Below, one piece after another: positions 47,315 to 59,312 of a stretch of DNA of 64,000 bases (position 1 is its first letter; each line of letters begins with the position of its first letter). The notes below the pieces were generated by a model that did no database searches, was not told the origin of the DNA, and saw only the letters and a program-made list of their open reading frames with translations. Source of the DNA: Nemopilema nomurai (Eukaryota > Cnidaria > Scyphozoa > Rhizostomeae > Rhizostomatidae); contig ML133408.1 in the NCBI GenBank assembly GCA_003864495.1, forward strand, positions 1,495,006-1,559,005, written 5' to 3'. Made by a program: the position numbers and the translations under genes.

Positions 47315-49585
47315 TGTTTTGTCGAAATTCACAGCAACAAATATCTATGCCGGCTAGATTTCGATGTCTTCTAAGCTTTCCTTCGGCCTTCTACATCATC
47401 CAGTCGTTCCTAACAATATTATCTGTATGCAAATCAATGAACGAGTTAAGACGGGGGCTACCAAACACTCCAACAATTCAAATTCGGCCCAGACTTTCTC
47501 TGGGCACGTGTGAAGTGGAACAGGTTTACCGTAAAAGCTTTATTGAATTCCGTGATTTAACAATTAGATTTCAGCCACTATTTCGTTACATATCAACCAG
47601 AAAGTACAGGGAATTAAAAATTATCTCTGTATCCTTGATGTTGATGTTTGCCCCCCTCAAGAACCCCTCTCAAATAAGCCCCCAGGGGTTTAATATAGCT
47701 TTCTTGGTATTTCTAGAACTGGTCCATTTGCACATTTAGCAAATGCACCTCATTTGTACCTACGACTCGCACGTCTTGTTCTGTATTCCCTCCTGATCCA
47801 ACATGTAGCAAAACTGCACTCCCCCTTCAGAAATAAATTTGAAACCACACTCTCTTTAGTCCTTCTAGCATTACAAGGTCATATTTGACCCTGATGGAAG
47901 GTTCGCACGTCCAAGTTAAAAAACCCATTTTTCTCAAGCACATCTTAACTGCAAGAGATTCAAGTATCTACCAAAAGTGTCACTATAAAAGCAACTATAT
48001 TTACATAGTTAGATGTTTATATGATGAATGACTTCCATGCAGATTGCAGAAAGAGAAGACGGATTACATTTCGCATCTCAACAAGCTTATTTTGTGATAT
48101 TCACTCGTCTTCATAGCTCTTCCAGTACCAACTTTGTCAATGAATTAATGCAAGGCTATGAGCCACTGATAAATCATAATAACAAAATATATTTGCAAAC
48201 GACTTCAAGCGACCAAATATTAAAATCCGATATGAAATGCAATGCAAAAGATTCTGTAGTCACATTGAATCGGGGTCTATTTGGGTGCTCAAAGTCTGTT
48301 TGATTGTGAAATCGGCAGAGACACGGCGTACACCAATCAGTGCTCCAACTAGCTAAATCGAGATGAAAGATTTGTCTCCTCATGTCTACATGCGTAGACT
48401 GGCTTTGAGTGGCTGCATACCCCCTGTCGAGGTGACCATGAGCCACTTTGAGTCGATTAGTAGTCTAATAAGCATTTCTTTGTCTTTTGAAATAGGATAT
48501 TTGGTTCCTTAAGAGTTGACGCGAGATAAGCCCAAACTGGCTTGTATTCCGTCGGCCATGTTCACCAAACACAGGGAGAGCTTAACGATATTGAGTTTTT
48601 TCCAGCAGCACCTCATTGAGCTAAGGCTTGTCTAATAACTTTTACAAATGTGAAAAATTGCCGCAAAATCTGTCGCCATTATATCTTCAGAGAGCGCAAG
48701 ATCAGCTGATCAGCTATTCATAATCTAGAAAATTCGGTACCAACCCCCTGATTCACCATCCTCTCGTTTTAGAAAGATCTCTCCAGTTCTTTGTGGCCTC
48801 GATTTCATAAAGCTTGCGACATTATTTTTTGAATAACCTTCTTAGTCAGTTATCAATTATTAACAACGAACATTGTAATACGAAAAAGGGCAGGTCAGTT
48901 TGTACATTAATTCACTTAGAAGCGTCTGGACCCAAAAATGACTTAAAAAGCAAATCTTTCAAAACTGAAAGACGTCAAAGGGATTTGCGACTTGTTTCCA
49001 CACACAGAAATGGCTGCTTTCAAACCACACTTTCGTTATTTGCACTCAACTTTCATAATTCATGAGGTCAAACTCTGGCTTTTGAATCAATTGATGTTGA
49101 CTCCCCAGTGACATCTTCTGTCCAACCCTCTAGTAGTTTCTAGGAAGAAAATGGGGTGTTGTCCACCTGTCGCGCGACTCATGTGTTTTCCTTTAACAGC
49201 GTGCAAGCTGGCACTTACCCTTAAGCTGGAGTTGGTTGGTTAGTGGAAAGACGAACTGAGAAAAAATTATATCTACTTGCCAGTAAATGAATTACCCAGC
49301 ATGTCGTAGTAAAACGACTCATTTATTTATTTATTCATTTATTTATAAAGTATAATCAACAATCGGCCGTTTTCTAATTACTCTTCAATTCAGCAAACCA
49401 AATTGTTTCGAACACTATCATCAACACCTTTTTTGGAAAAAGCTTTGCACGGTTTAACGATCCTGTGTTCTTCAATTTTTCTACCTTAAGATATATTCTC
49501 TTGGCATCGTACATAGAAGAAATCTTGGAAGCTTTCAGCGGAACCAATCGTGTGCTTCTTTTAACTCTTCCTAGGTTGCAGCGCC
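47315..49585. other. 2.3-kb spacer between calsyntenin and the UBX gene
   Basis: This should contain the calsyntenin promoter (just above 47314) and the UBX gene 3' UTR. A C-rich segment near 47652-47695 (CCCCCCTCAAG...AAGCCCCCAGGGG) looks like part of a dispersed repeat. An ATTT-rich stretch at 49319-49347 contains several minus-strand AATAAA signals, about 240 bases past the UBX gene stop. No coding exon is supported; the open frame at 47302-47739 runs antisense across the first calsyntenin exon. Confidence 0.55.
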
Positions 49586-50849
49586 TTAGGTATCATCGAG
49601 AAGCATTACATTTAAAATTGTCCTATCTAAAAGTCCGCATTTGCTTAAGGTCGCTTCAAAATCAGCCAGCTTTCTTTTTGGAACATCATTAGTAAATAGT
49701 TCTATTTTCTGTAAACTGAAGTTACCACTGTTGAGATCTAGTGAATCTTTCAAAAATATGAGCACATCACCAATGCGATCTGATGGACTGAAGTACCTCT
49801 GTAGTCTTTCTCCCCCTGGAGTTCTAAATGCCACTAACAATCTATCCTCACCCATACCAGGCTCCTCTGGTGCTGAGTAATGAAAATTGCTTTTTGACTG
49901 GCTTGTTGTCTTTTCTGCATTTCTTATGTCACCACTAGTTGAATGCTCAGTGCCATACAACTTGAAAATTTCCCCTTTACGATAAAGTCTCCTGCCTTCC
50001 TTGATCTCAATTTTCCTCTCAACTGGCCCATCTTTGGTTGATGAACTAATAAATTTTCTTTGGTCATTATACTTAGCTACCAAATTTTTTTCAAAGGGTT
50101 CCTGATCTTGTCCTTTTTTGCCAAACTTTTCTCTATCAAGCTCTGATGTTCCTCTAAGTGCAAATTGTCTATTGTTATCTCCATTAATGATGTAGGTAGC
50201 ATTCTTTTCCAGTTGCTTATGGCCAGCATCATCAGACATATGGATAGGGGGAAGTATGCCATAACTTGAAAAGGAAGAGTTTCTTCCAGTGGACGACAAA
50301 CTAGAAGTCTCTCTAGTGGCTTTAGCAGCACTGTCAACATTTGCTCTCATTTGGTGTTCAGGAGAGGATGCAGCTAAAATTTTCATGCCTACCCTAAAAT
50401 GCCCAAAAAATGGAAACATATTCAAAACTGATTGAATCATGTTATATTCGACAAAATAGAGAAAGAAGAAAACTATGAGCATTCCTCATGAAGATTGATG
50501 TAGAAGAAAGTAGAAGGTTGATGTTGTTGTAGAAATGAAAAATTTAGAGCAAATTAAAAAGTGGATAAGCACTCTAGCAATCACTGCCAAGACATAAACA
50601 TCAAAGTCCTGTGACAAGACTTGGAGAAATGGTTGAAGGAACAATGCCCTCTTTTGCAATCCCGTTGAAAAGACAGCATTATAGGCAGCATTTAAGGAAG
50701 ATGTATTATGGACCATGTTTTAACAGCTCTGCATGAATAGAAACAATTAAGCCATTGACAATAAATTCAAGCCACCTTCTCCCGGAGATGGGCTTTGCTG
50801 AAGATGGTGGTGTAGGCGTAAACTTGTGCTCTGGATCCTGCTTGGCCAT
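49586..50849 (-). CDS. UBXN10: UBX-domain protein, UBXN10-like
   Basis: Minus-strand exons 50849-50776 and 50393-49586 join in phase (AG|G); 293 residues. The first 190 or so residues are polar and probably disordered, with a short basic N-terminal motif (A-K-P-I-S-G-R-R). The C-terminal 85 residues form a UBX domain: R-L-L-V-A-F-R-T-P-G-G-E-R-L-Q-R-Y-F, then a Val-Pro-[KR]-[KR]-[KR] block (D-V-P-K-R-K-L) and a final L-N-V-M-L-L-D-D. This pattern fits human UBXN10 better than the NSFL1C or FAF families. UBX domains bind the AAA ATPase p97/VCP, and UBXN10 links VCP to cilia and IFT-B. The UBXN10 assignment rests on pattern resemblance only. Confidence 0.78.
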
Positions 50850-53203
50850 TGCTTGTTACAACAAAAAGTCAAATAACTGCATCATTTCTGTCCTGTAAAA
50901 GACAAGCAAATAAACATTGAGACTTTCTCACAAAACTTCTTTTTTTCCTAAACAACAATCATGTACTCTTGCATCTTGGCAATGCATATGACTTTTTACA
51001 CGCAACCTATTGTATTGGGTATCTAAAGGGATTTTAATTTTCATCCACCTATTATTTCCAACAAAAAACTTCTTCAACCATAGCATGAAGCAACATTTTA
51101 CAACAAGGTGTCAAAATGAGCCCAGAATCAAAAAAGGAAACATTCCCCAAAATTTCCTAAGTGTGCCTATATGGATCTATCTTGCTGAACAGGTCAGAAC
51201 AGCAAGCCAAGTGTTTTTACTCAATATGCTTTAGAGTCTGCCTACATCAAAACAAAATATCCTAATTTGTTTAGAGGTGGTGAGCCTTGGGGTTGTTTTG
51301 ATGTCAAAATTATTTCGATAGAACATGCTTGACTTGGCTTCATCCAATTTCACTTTGACACATTTACATGGCAAAACCTCAACTGAAATATCAAATTTTT
51401 GTAATAGTTGGAAATTAAAATTATTTTTATTATTGAAAATAATAACTAAAAATCAAGTTCACAGCATACATTGCATCAGTTTTTAGACTAACTTCTCTAC
51501 TCAATGAACTGCAGTATCTTGTATTTAGTTATAAATGGGACTCATGAAACCAACCTTCAACTTCTTTCAGGAAGGGTGTTCTTGTGACAGGATCCTCCTA
51601 GGAGGCAATTCAAAGAAACTTTAGGTAAGTAGTTTGGTCAGACATCAGGCTTCGTTGAGGTAACATTTCTATTGTTGATCGTATTCTACAAATTTGTCGA
51701 TATTACCAATAATTAAAAACCCTTTTGATTTGATTTATCACTACGTTAATGTTCGAAATACATCAACAAATGATGTTGTTTTGCCTCCACATTTCAATGT
51801 AAGGTGGGAATCTAAATGTTATAGTCCCTATAATGAAGGTATTGCGTACTACAGGAAAGTAGATTTTAATCAAAGAAGGTTCTCTAGAACAATAAAAGGC
51901 AATTCAATTATATGCAACGTCTTATTACACAAAACCTTCAATGAAAACTGTACCTTGCTCAGTGGATTAAACATCGTTGGACCAATACATAGATGGCTAC
52001 TGCTTCCATAACAACAAGCCTCGTTTTGAATAGCGGCATTTGAATGAGACCGGGGGCATGAGCTCAGATTTTCTCCGCATTGACCCACCCCCAAACCTAA
52101 TTCCTTCTTGATTTTCTGTCTAAAAATTGGTGGACGCCTGTTTTCAAGAAGCAGAGGAAAATAATCTAGAGCGTACAAGACAGTGAATGACTATAAGGTA
52201 GAAAACAAGAAAGGAACAAGTGTCTGATTCTTCGTCTGCAAATGTGTCTGATTCAAAACTTTAATATTAAACAGTTGTGGCCTGACGTTCCAGATTACCG
52301 ATAATTATAACATGAAGGGCATAATTAAGCTAAAAAACTTTCATCGCTATTCAACCTATTTGGAAAAAACAATCTTTTTGGCAATATACAAAGTTCTAGG
52401 CACACATCATCGGGCAGAAATTTTCGTAGGGGCACTTTAATAAATGTTCTCCGATCAGGATCATAATCAGGAGGGATTAAAGCAATGCAATCTAGTATTT
52501 AGCATTTTAGATAGCACCCGAAGGTAGATTTAGGACACTGAGAAGCTTAAGCTTATCGAGCAGTGTCCTGGTCCTTCCTCTCGATGTGACCACTCATCGT
52601 GATTCCTTATGCTGGAATTACAGAGAGCTGGCCACTCTCCACACTCTGGGTGAAAGTTTGGTCATGCCATAGTCGGACCCTTGACTCCATAATCAGCGCC
52701 TCTAACCATTGAGGCATCCTCGCATAACTAACCTTTTAAAAGGTCTTTCATTTCCTAGAGAGCAATTAATGGCCAAAAGTGGGGAAACGAAAAGGAACCC
52801 CTTCGTCAACCATATTCCGTAGGAAAGTAGTAATATCGTGTCCCTCACTGTTCCACGAAGCATGTTTAAAGAAAAAACTGGAAACCAAGTCGTAGAATAA
52901 ACCCAGAGAAAAGCCAATTTCAGAAAAGAAGGAGGTAGTGTGTGGTAGAAAAAATAAAAAATGCCAAAGAAAGACTCAACCAAAAATTAAAGCCACAGTA
53001 TACTTATTAATATATTTATTCGAATACTAGCACTTTGTATAACCCATATCTTAAAAATGAGTTAAAAATTACGAAAAGATAACAAGTCTTGAAAAAATGA
53101 AAGGTTGTTCACAAAAAAGCAAAGAGGGAGCAAGAGCACGGACGCCTCTCCGTCATCAAGGATGGCCCTACGCTTCTATCTAAAGGACGCCCTGTCACAG
53201 TTG
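50850..53203. other. Spacer between the UBX gene and the DDX19-like gene
   Basis: 2.35 kb with the UBX gene promoter at its low end and the helicase 3' UTR at its high end (minus-strand AATAAA at 53015-53020, 184 bases past the stop). A tRNA-like segment at 52560-52730 is the only notable content. No further coding exon was found. Confidence 0.55.
52560..52730 (-). repeat. Possible tRNA-derived SINE
   Basis: Read on the minus strand from about 52730, the segment GCCTCAATGGTTAGAGGCGC resembles the D-arm/A-box of a tRNA (GGTTAGAGxGCT). GGGTCCGACT follows 20 bases later but is a poor match to a B-box. A complete cloverleaf was not found, so a functional tRNA gene is unlikely; a tRNA-derived SINE head or a decayed tRNA fits better. 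Confidence 0.35.
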
Positions 53204-56200
53204 TTATGCCAACGACTCTAGTTTCTCGAGCTCGTCTAAATCATCTGTAACGAGCTTGGTTATTGTCTTTTTAAAATGTTCAGAAATCTGCTTCACCATG
53301 GCCATCGACCGAGCCCCATCAACAAAATTGATTGCCAGCCCTTTCTTGCCAAATCGGCCTGTTCTTCCGATTCGATGCAAGTATGTCTCGAAATCTGGCT
53401 TGTTGTATTGGGTAATAGGCATGTCATAATTGACGACAATTGTCACTTGTTCCACGTCGATGCCTCTGGCACACACGTTGGTCGTGATCAGCAGCTTCTC
53501 CTTGCCATCGCGAAACCGATCCAGGATCGACAATCGCTGCTCGATCTCCAGTTCGCCGGTCAGCAAGCCAACAGCGTGCCCGTCTTTCTTCATCTTTTCT
53601 GCCAACCATGATGCAGATCTCCTCGTCTGAAAACGAACATAACGAGGCACATTAGATGCACACGAGGCACATTAGATGCACACGAGGCAAAAGACACACC
53701 TCTGGCATCAACTGAACTGCAACCTTGAACTGGAATTACAATACTGGAAAACAAGACGCTCTTATTTAAAAAACCATAGCATTGCTAACCTAATGCGAAT
53801 GGATTAGAACCACATAGAAATCCCGTAGGCATCTTTCCGTGCGTAGCATTAAGTCATTTCGATAAAACACCTCCTACTTTATTGAGCTGCGCAAAAGCCC
53901 TATTAGGAGTACAGGTGGAACAGCTTCAAGCTGTTGGTCTAGAGAGAGTTCTGCCCGAAGCCTTGCGCCTGGCATGTTGTTGTATATGAAACAATGGATG
54001 TCACTTGTATGTTGTTGTATATGAGAATTGAGAAACACTGGGTGTCAGTGGACTGCCACCTGACGAGTTATCAAAACCATCTGTGCCAAAAACTCGTAAA
54101 AACTGTGTTTAACATTCAAAATAACAGTTTGCTAAAGCGCAGGTTACAAAAGACGGCCGGATTCAAAGCTACGAAAATTGTCCATTGAAAACAATGAACA
54201 TTGCCATAAATTCTTTGCTTCGCAAGCAGGTGAAACACAGTACAAATAGAGGGCGAGATGCATAATCAATACCGCTAGAAAGAGAGCTGTTAGTGCCACA
54301 TGGTTGTGCCAAGTGGTACAGAGTGATGCAAAATGCGGGAAAGGAGACCTACGTGACAAAACACCATGGATTGTCCAATGGTAAGAACTCCATATAGATT
54401 GGCTAGAGCTTCGTATTTCTTCTCCTCGCTTTCACAATCGACGTAGAACTGTTTGATGTTGTCAAGACTTTCCTCCTCTCTGCGCAGTCGAATGACCACT
54501 GGATTCTGGACAATGGTGCTTGCAAACTTCATCACTTCTTGCTCGTAGGTTGCCGAAAAGAGCAAGAACTGGCAATTGCCACTCAAGTTTCTGAAACAAC
54601 AAATCGAGGAAAGTCATATCTCATAAAAATAGAAAATAAAAACCCATTTTATCATGTCAAAAAGGAAAAACAAACCTATTTTATAGATGAAAGCGATGTA
54701 TTTCTCAAGAAACATGCAGAATTTATAAGGTGAATGTCATGGAAACAGTAGTGGGAAAAGGCTGGCCTACCTTCTAATTCTAATCGACTGATCCTGGTGT
54801 CCCTGTGTTGAGATCATCACATCCGCTTCATCAAGTACAAAAATCGCTATTTTCTTTGGATCAAAGCGACGATGCTTGAGTAACCAATCAAGTACTGTGC
54901 CAGGTGTTCCAATTACCACATGGCAAGGTGACTTTTCACCCCTTGACACTGAATTGAAAAGACAGATGGAAGAAATCAAGAAAATGTCGCTTATGAAAGT
55001 TGGTTTATTTGAATCTGGAGGCTAATTAGTTTTATACTATCCTAAATCAATTATATACTAAACCAAACCTCTTTCTCCTCGTAATGCATAGTCAATTTTC
55101 AATCCCTTTTCTATCAAATACTTTCCCATCCTTGACAACACAGAGCCAGTTTGTCGTGCCAGTTCAAATGTTGGTGACAGTAGCAATGCCTGGAGAGAAC
55201 AGAGTTGATTTGCATCAAAATGAAAGTTAAAGTGAAAAGTTTACAGTTTACAGCGTTTACAGCCCAACATCCAAGTTACATCCACGATGATGATAAAATT
55301 TGCTTGTTCTTATTTATTCCACACTCCAAGAATACACTGCATTGCATCAATAATCATGGGTAGAAGATTGATGAATTAAAGATCATTGTATGAAAATTTA
55401 AGAAGAAGTTACCTGAGGATAGTTCTTGTCTAAGTCAACCCTGGACAGTAATGACAATACAAATGCTGCGGTCTTTCCGGTGCCGCTTTGAGACTGGGCA
55501 ATCATATTACAGGGGCTGTTGATCAATAAAAGCACAAACAGTAAGGCAGCAAGAAGGCTTGCTAAGCAAAGACAGATAATACAGGCAAGGCAATTTAGTG
55601 AGTTAAGTTGCAGGGATTATAATGCAAATAATCATCAGTAAACAAGAAAGAAATATTGACAAATGTAGCAAAAAATTAATGGTCACATACGGATGGGCTA
55701 GCAGCATAGGGAGTGCTGTTTCCTGAATCTTTGATGGCTTGTTAAAACCCATATCATATACACCTTTTAATAATTCATCCTTTCTGAAAGATAAAACATT
55801 GTGAAAAAGACTGCAATGCTGAAGCATCTGACTGCCATGTAACCAGAGAACACACTCTGGCTGAGACTAGAGGCAGGCCTCTTTACATGCAAAAGTATAT
55901 GATCAATGTTTAATTAACACTTAGAAGTCCCTAAGCCTGTAACCTAACAAGTATACATCTTAAATACTTAACTGATTTGTCAAAATCTCCATTAATGAGA
56001 CGCAGGTTTTAAGATAGTGAGTTGCAATATAGGTTAGAGGTCCATCCATTGGCTTCTGACACAGTGAAATATTTTGACATTTACAACACTAATACTTCCA
56101 GCACTGGCAAATTCAGTAGAAAATGTTTCTCTATTTTCTGACGGCGAGACAAACTAAAACTTTGAAATGAAAAGCTATCTAGAAGTTGGTTTATAAATCT

Positions 56201-58552
56201 AAAGGCCTAGGAAAATGCTTAGAAAAGTTAAGTTAGCAACTCACAAGTTAAGCTCTTCAAAGGTTTTCACAGAAAAAAGTGGTGAGTTTGGATCCCTTTG
56301 CAACACTTCTACTTCACTTTTGACATTTGTCAAATGTGTACGCAAAACTTTTGTCATTAACGAGGCCTCCGCCAGAGTTACTTCTTGGTCTAAAAATCAA
56401 GAAACAACTTTCTTGTGCAATAGAAAGGTATTAATTTTATGACTGGCCAACAACAAAGCACAAAATTTCCTTTTGGCCTTTAATTTTATTTTGTGGCCTT
56501 GAATCTTGCAATCAGTCATCATTTTCAGAAAAATTTAAAAGAGAAAATTTAGAGCACAAAGCTCTGCAATTACAAAAATATCCCCATTAATTTCTGTCTG
56601 ATGACTTTGTGTCAGATTTGTTCAACAGTATACATACTAGTAGGCATACAAAACATTGGCTTGGTAAATATACATGGAATACAAAAGTACCTTCCTCTCC
56701 TGATTCAGCAGGCTTTGATTTACTTGCCTCCTCATTAGCATTCTGCTGCACAACAGCTGATGTCTTTTCATCAGCTACATTTAGACTGTTGACCTAACAG
56801 GAAAAAACATAAATTTCAGAGATAAGCAAAACAATGGGTAGACTAAAATGGATTCTTGCTCAATTTCACTGCCAACAGACTGCAATGCCATGTTTGCGAA
56901 AAGTAGTGACTTTTTCACAAATGCTTTTAAATATGTTAGAATAAAATATTCTGGGCAAATTTATAATCAAATATTATTTTGAATGATCAATTTTATTTTA
57001 CACTACTTTCCACAGCAACCTGATAAAAATAATTTGTCCAAATGGTGACCGCGTTCCCCAGCGCATTTAGTGACCTGCTAGTAGGTGCAAAAACAGTGTT
57101 TCTACTTTATTGGATCACAGCTGCTGCACAGTGAATGAGTCGAGAAGTTGGGAGATGATTATATAAATCAATATAAATAAAAATAACCCTACAATTGTGT
57201 TCAAATCAGGAAAAGAATCACTGATAGGTTTCCTTAGTTGGTTTTCCAGGAATGTTGTTTTATTTCATTACAACATATCTATCCTTGAATTTTCTTTGTC
57301 GCAGCTGCAAAAACTCTGTTGTCGTGTCAAAAAAACTAAGAATTATTTGAATAACTCCTTATAATTCTCTAAAAGGTTTTTGACTCTTACCTTAAAAAGA
57401 ATTGCGGTATAAAATTTAATGGTCAATTTACTAATATTTAACAGTTTCTCTTACTACAATAGGTTGCTGAAAGATTTTAACATTTGTGGAGCGAGGTGAG
57501 TGTTTAGGCCACAGGAAGAATTACCACATACCATCCAGCACCAGATTCATCCCAAGATTCATTCCCAGATTTGAAAAATTGCTGGTATTGCTTGAAATAT
57601 GTTGAGATGGCAATGATTAATAAGAGTGTATGTTATTTCAGGAGTTTCCTTCACATTCCACTAGAAAAAAGCTTTCAATTTATTTCAATCTTGCCAATTC
57701 ATTGCTGATGTTTTTGTGGGCCTAGGCATGCACATTTTCCATCCCCAGATTTATCCCCAGAATTGCGTTTGGTAGAGAATGGGTCTGGAAAGGTTATGAG
57801 ATGTGTTAAAATGACAATAATTTGAGAGGATGTGCAATAATATACAGTTTTCCGTCAATATCTTCTATATAAATGTCACTTTTTCTAAAACTTGTTTCCA
57901 ATATTGCTAGTTGGCCTTGACAGTACTTTTCATCTCAAGATTTGCGTTCATAGGATACCATTGCCAAACCTATGCAAGTAAGGACTTTCGTGTTGGAAGA
58001 AGAAAAAATGCATTATTTCATTTAGGCAGAAGAAAATAGATAGAATCGAATTTCAAGTTTAATTGAATCTCTATTTAATCTGAATCAAATTTGAAAAATA
58101 AATGAAGTTCTGAGGCACAATATAACGATCCCTGTGGTCGTTTGGTATCCCTATGACCACGAATCTTGGGGTAAATCTGGGGGTGAATGGTGTGCGATAG
58201 AAGGATTGTCTTCCGCGCTGTTACAGCTGTGATATAAGGTTGTGGAGAGGCCCGAAACCACATTAGCGTCGCAGCGAGTAAGAAAATTTTAAGATATTAA
58301 AACAAAACATGAAATAATAGATTCTTGAATAATTTTCACAATATCCAACCTGATAATATGTCAAGTTACTTTTTTCTACCTAATAGGCCTCAAGGCCAAC
58401 AACAGTATGGAACTCGAAAGATCAATAGCGTCAGCCACACAATAAATTACCTTGGTTTCTAAGCCAGTTGTACTACTCTCTTGGTCCTTTTTATTTTTTT
58501 CCTTATACTTCTTTTCTTGCTCGTTTATCACTGCCAACCAGTCGTCCATCAT
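53204..58552 (-). CDS. DDX19: DEAD-box RNA helicase, DDX19/DDX25 type (Dbp5)
   Basis: Nine minus-strand exons: 58552-58451, 56793-56691, 56389-56245, 55783-55691, 55515-55413, 55189-55069, 54948-54771, 54590-54353 and 53626-53204; all phases join; 501 residues. Motifs in order: [14 protein letters not shown] (DDX19-specific), Q motif (F-N-K-P-S-K-I-Q), motif [11 protein letters not shown], Ib [32 protein letters not shown] and [10 protein letters not shown]. The family works at the nuclear pore, where it uses ATP to remodel mRNPs during mRNA export, and also acts in translation termination. The N-terminal 70 residues are Lys/Glu-rich and less conserved. Start is the first of two adjacent Mets (M-M-D-D-W). 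The gene is divergent from the 59313 gene. Confidence 0.95.
53643..53688. repeat. 20-bp tandem repeat, 2.3 copies, intronic
   Basis: CGAGGCACATTAGATGCACA is repeated at 53643 and 53663, with a partial third copy, just upstream of the last helicase exon. Confidence 0.85.
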
Positions 58553-59312
58553 GGAAGTCTAAAGCGGTTCAAGCTGGTTCACAAATGCATGAACACCGCC
58601 TCCTTCTGGGACAAGCTAGCAAGTCACTTCAGAACGAGGTCAACAAGTTAATTATGAAGGGGTCGATTGGGGGGGGGGGGGTACATAAGCCTATTTGTCG
58701 TCATGGAAACGCTACAGTTTTCTATCATAAGAGCAATTAATGTGTATTATGTGACTTCAAAGCAGAATGAATATATAAGAATGAGTTATAAGTTATTACA
58801 GTGTTTTCTATGTGGAAGTTAGAATTCTGACTTTCGATTAACAATTTTTTTTCATTTCATGTAGAAAAAGGCCAGTTGACATGATGGCCATGGTCAGTTT
58901 TGTAGCTTTGCTGCATATTTTCGATATTTCATTTTTCTTAAATTTATTGTTCAAGTTCAAAACCCATTTCGACCTTGTTGTTAATTAGCGCTGCCTTGTG
59001 TCCCTGTGATCTTGTTTACAATGTTGCCTGCGATACCAAAGGAAGGTGAAGAAGTTCATTACGAACGCAATAAGTGGATTTGGCAGTTGACGTAACAAAA
59101 AGCCAGGGAGTGCTTTCAAGCTTTCACGAGCCTTTATTTGATTCGAGAATTTAAATCTGGATCCCCATAGTGACACTCGATAAACGAGATGGGATGCATC
59201 GAGGACGAGTAGGTTCGCGGAAACATAACTGCATCAGGCAACCAAGTAAGAAGAATTTGTTCAAGCTACGGGAGTTGCACTCTCTTTCCTTATTGTGAGT
59301 CACTAATTGTGC
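58553..59312. promoter_or_regulatory. Divergent promoter region, DDX19-like and 59313 gene
   Basis: 760 bases between the two divergent start codons. A G-run of 13 lies at 58669-58681. Neither direction shows a clear TATA box. Inferred only from the gene arrangement. Confidence 0.4.

Noticed and set aside
47302..47739. 145-codon plus-strand frame
   Set aside because: Overlaps the calsyntenin start on the other strand; no domain or splice support.
52630..52730. tRNA gene on the minus strand
   Set aside because: D-arm similarity without a convincing B-box, anticodon arm or acceptor pairing; listed as a possible SINE instead.
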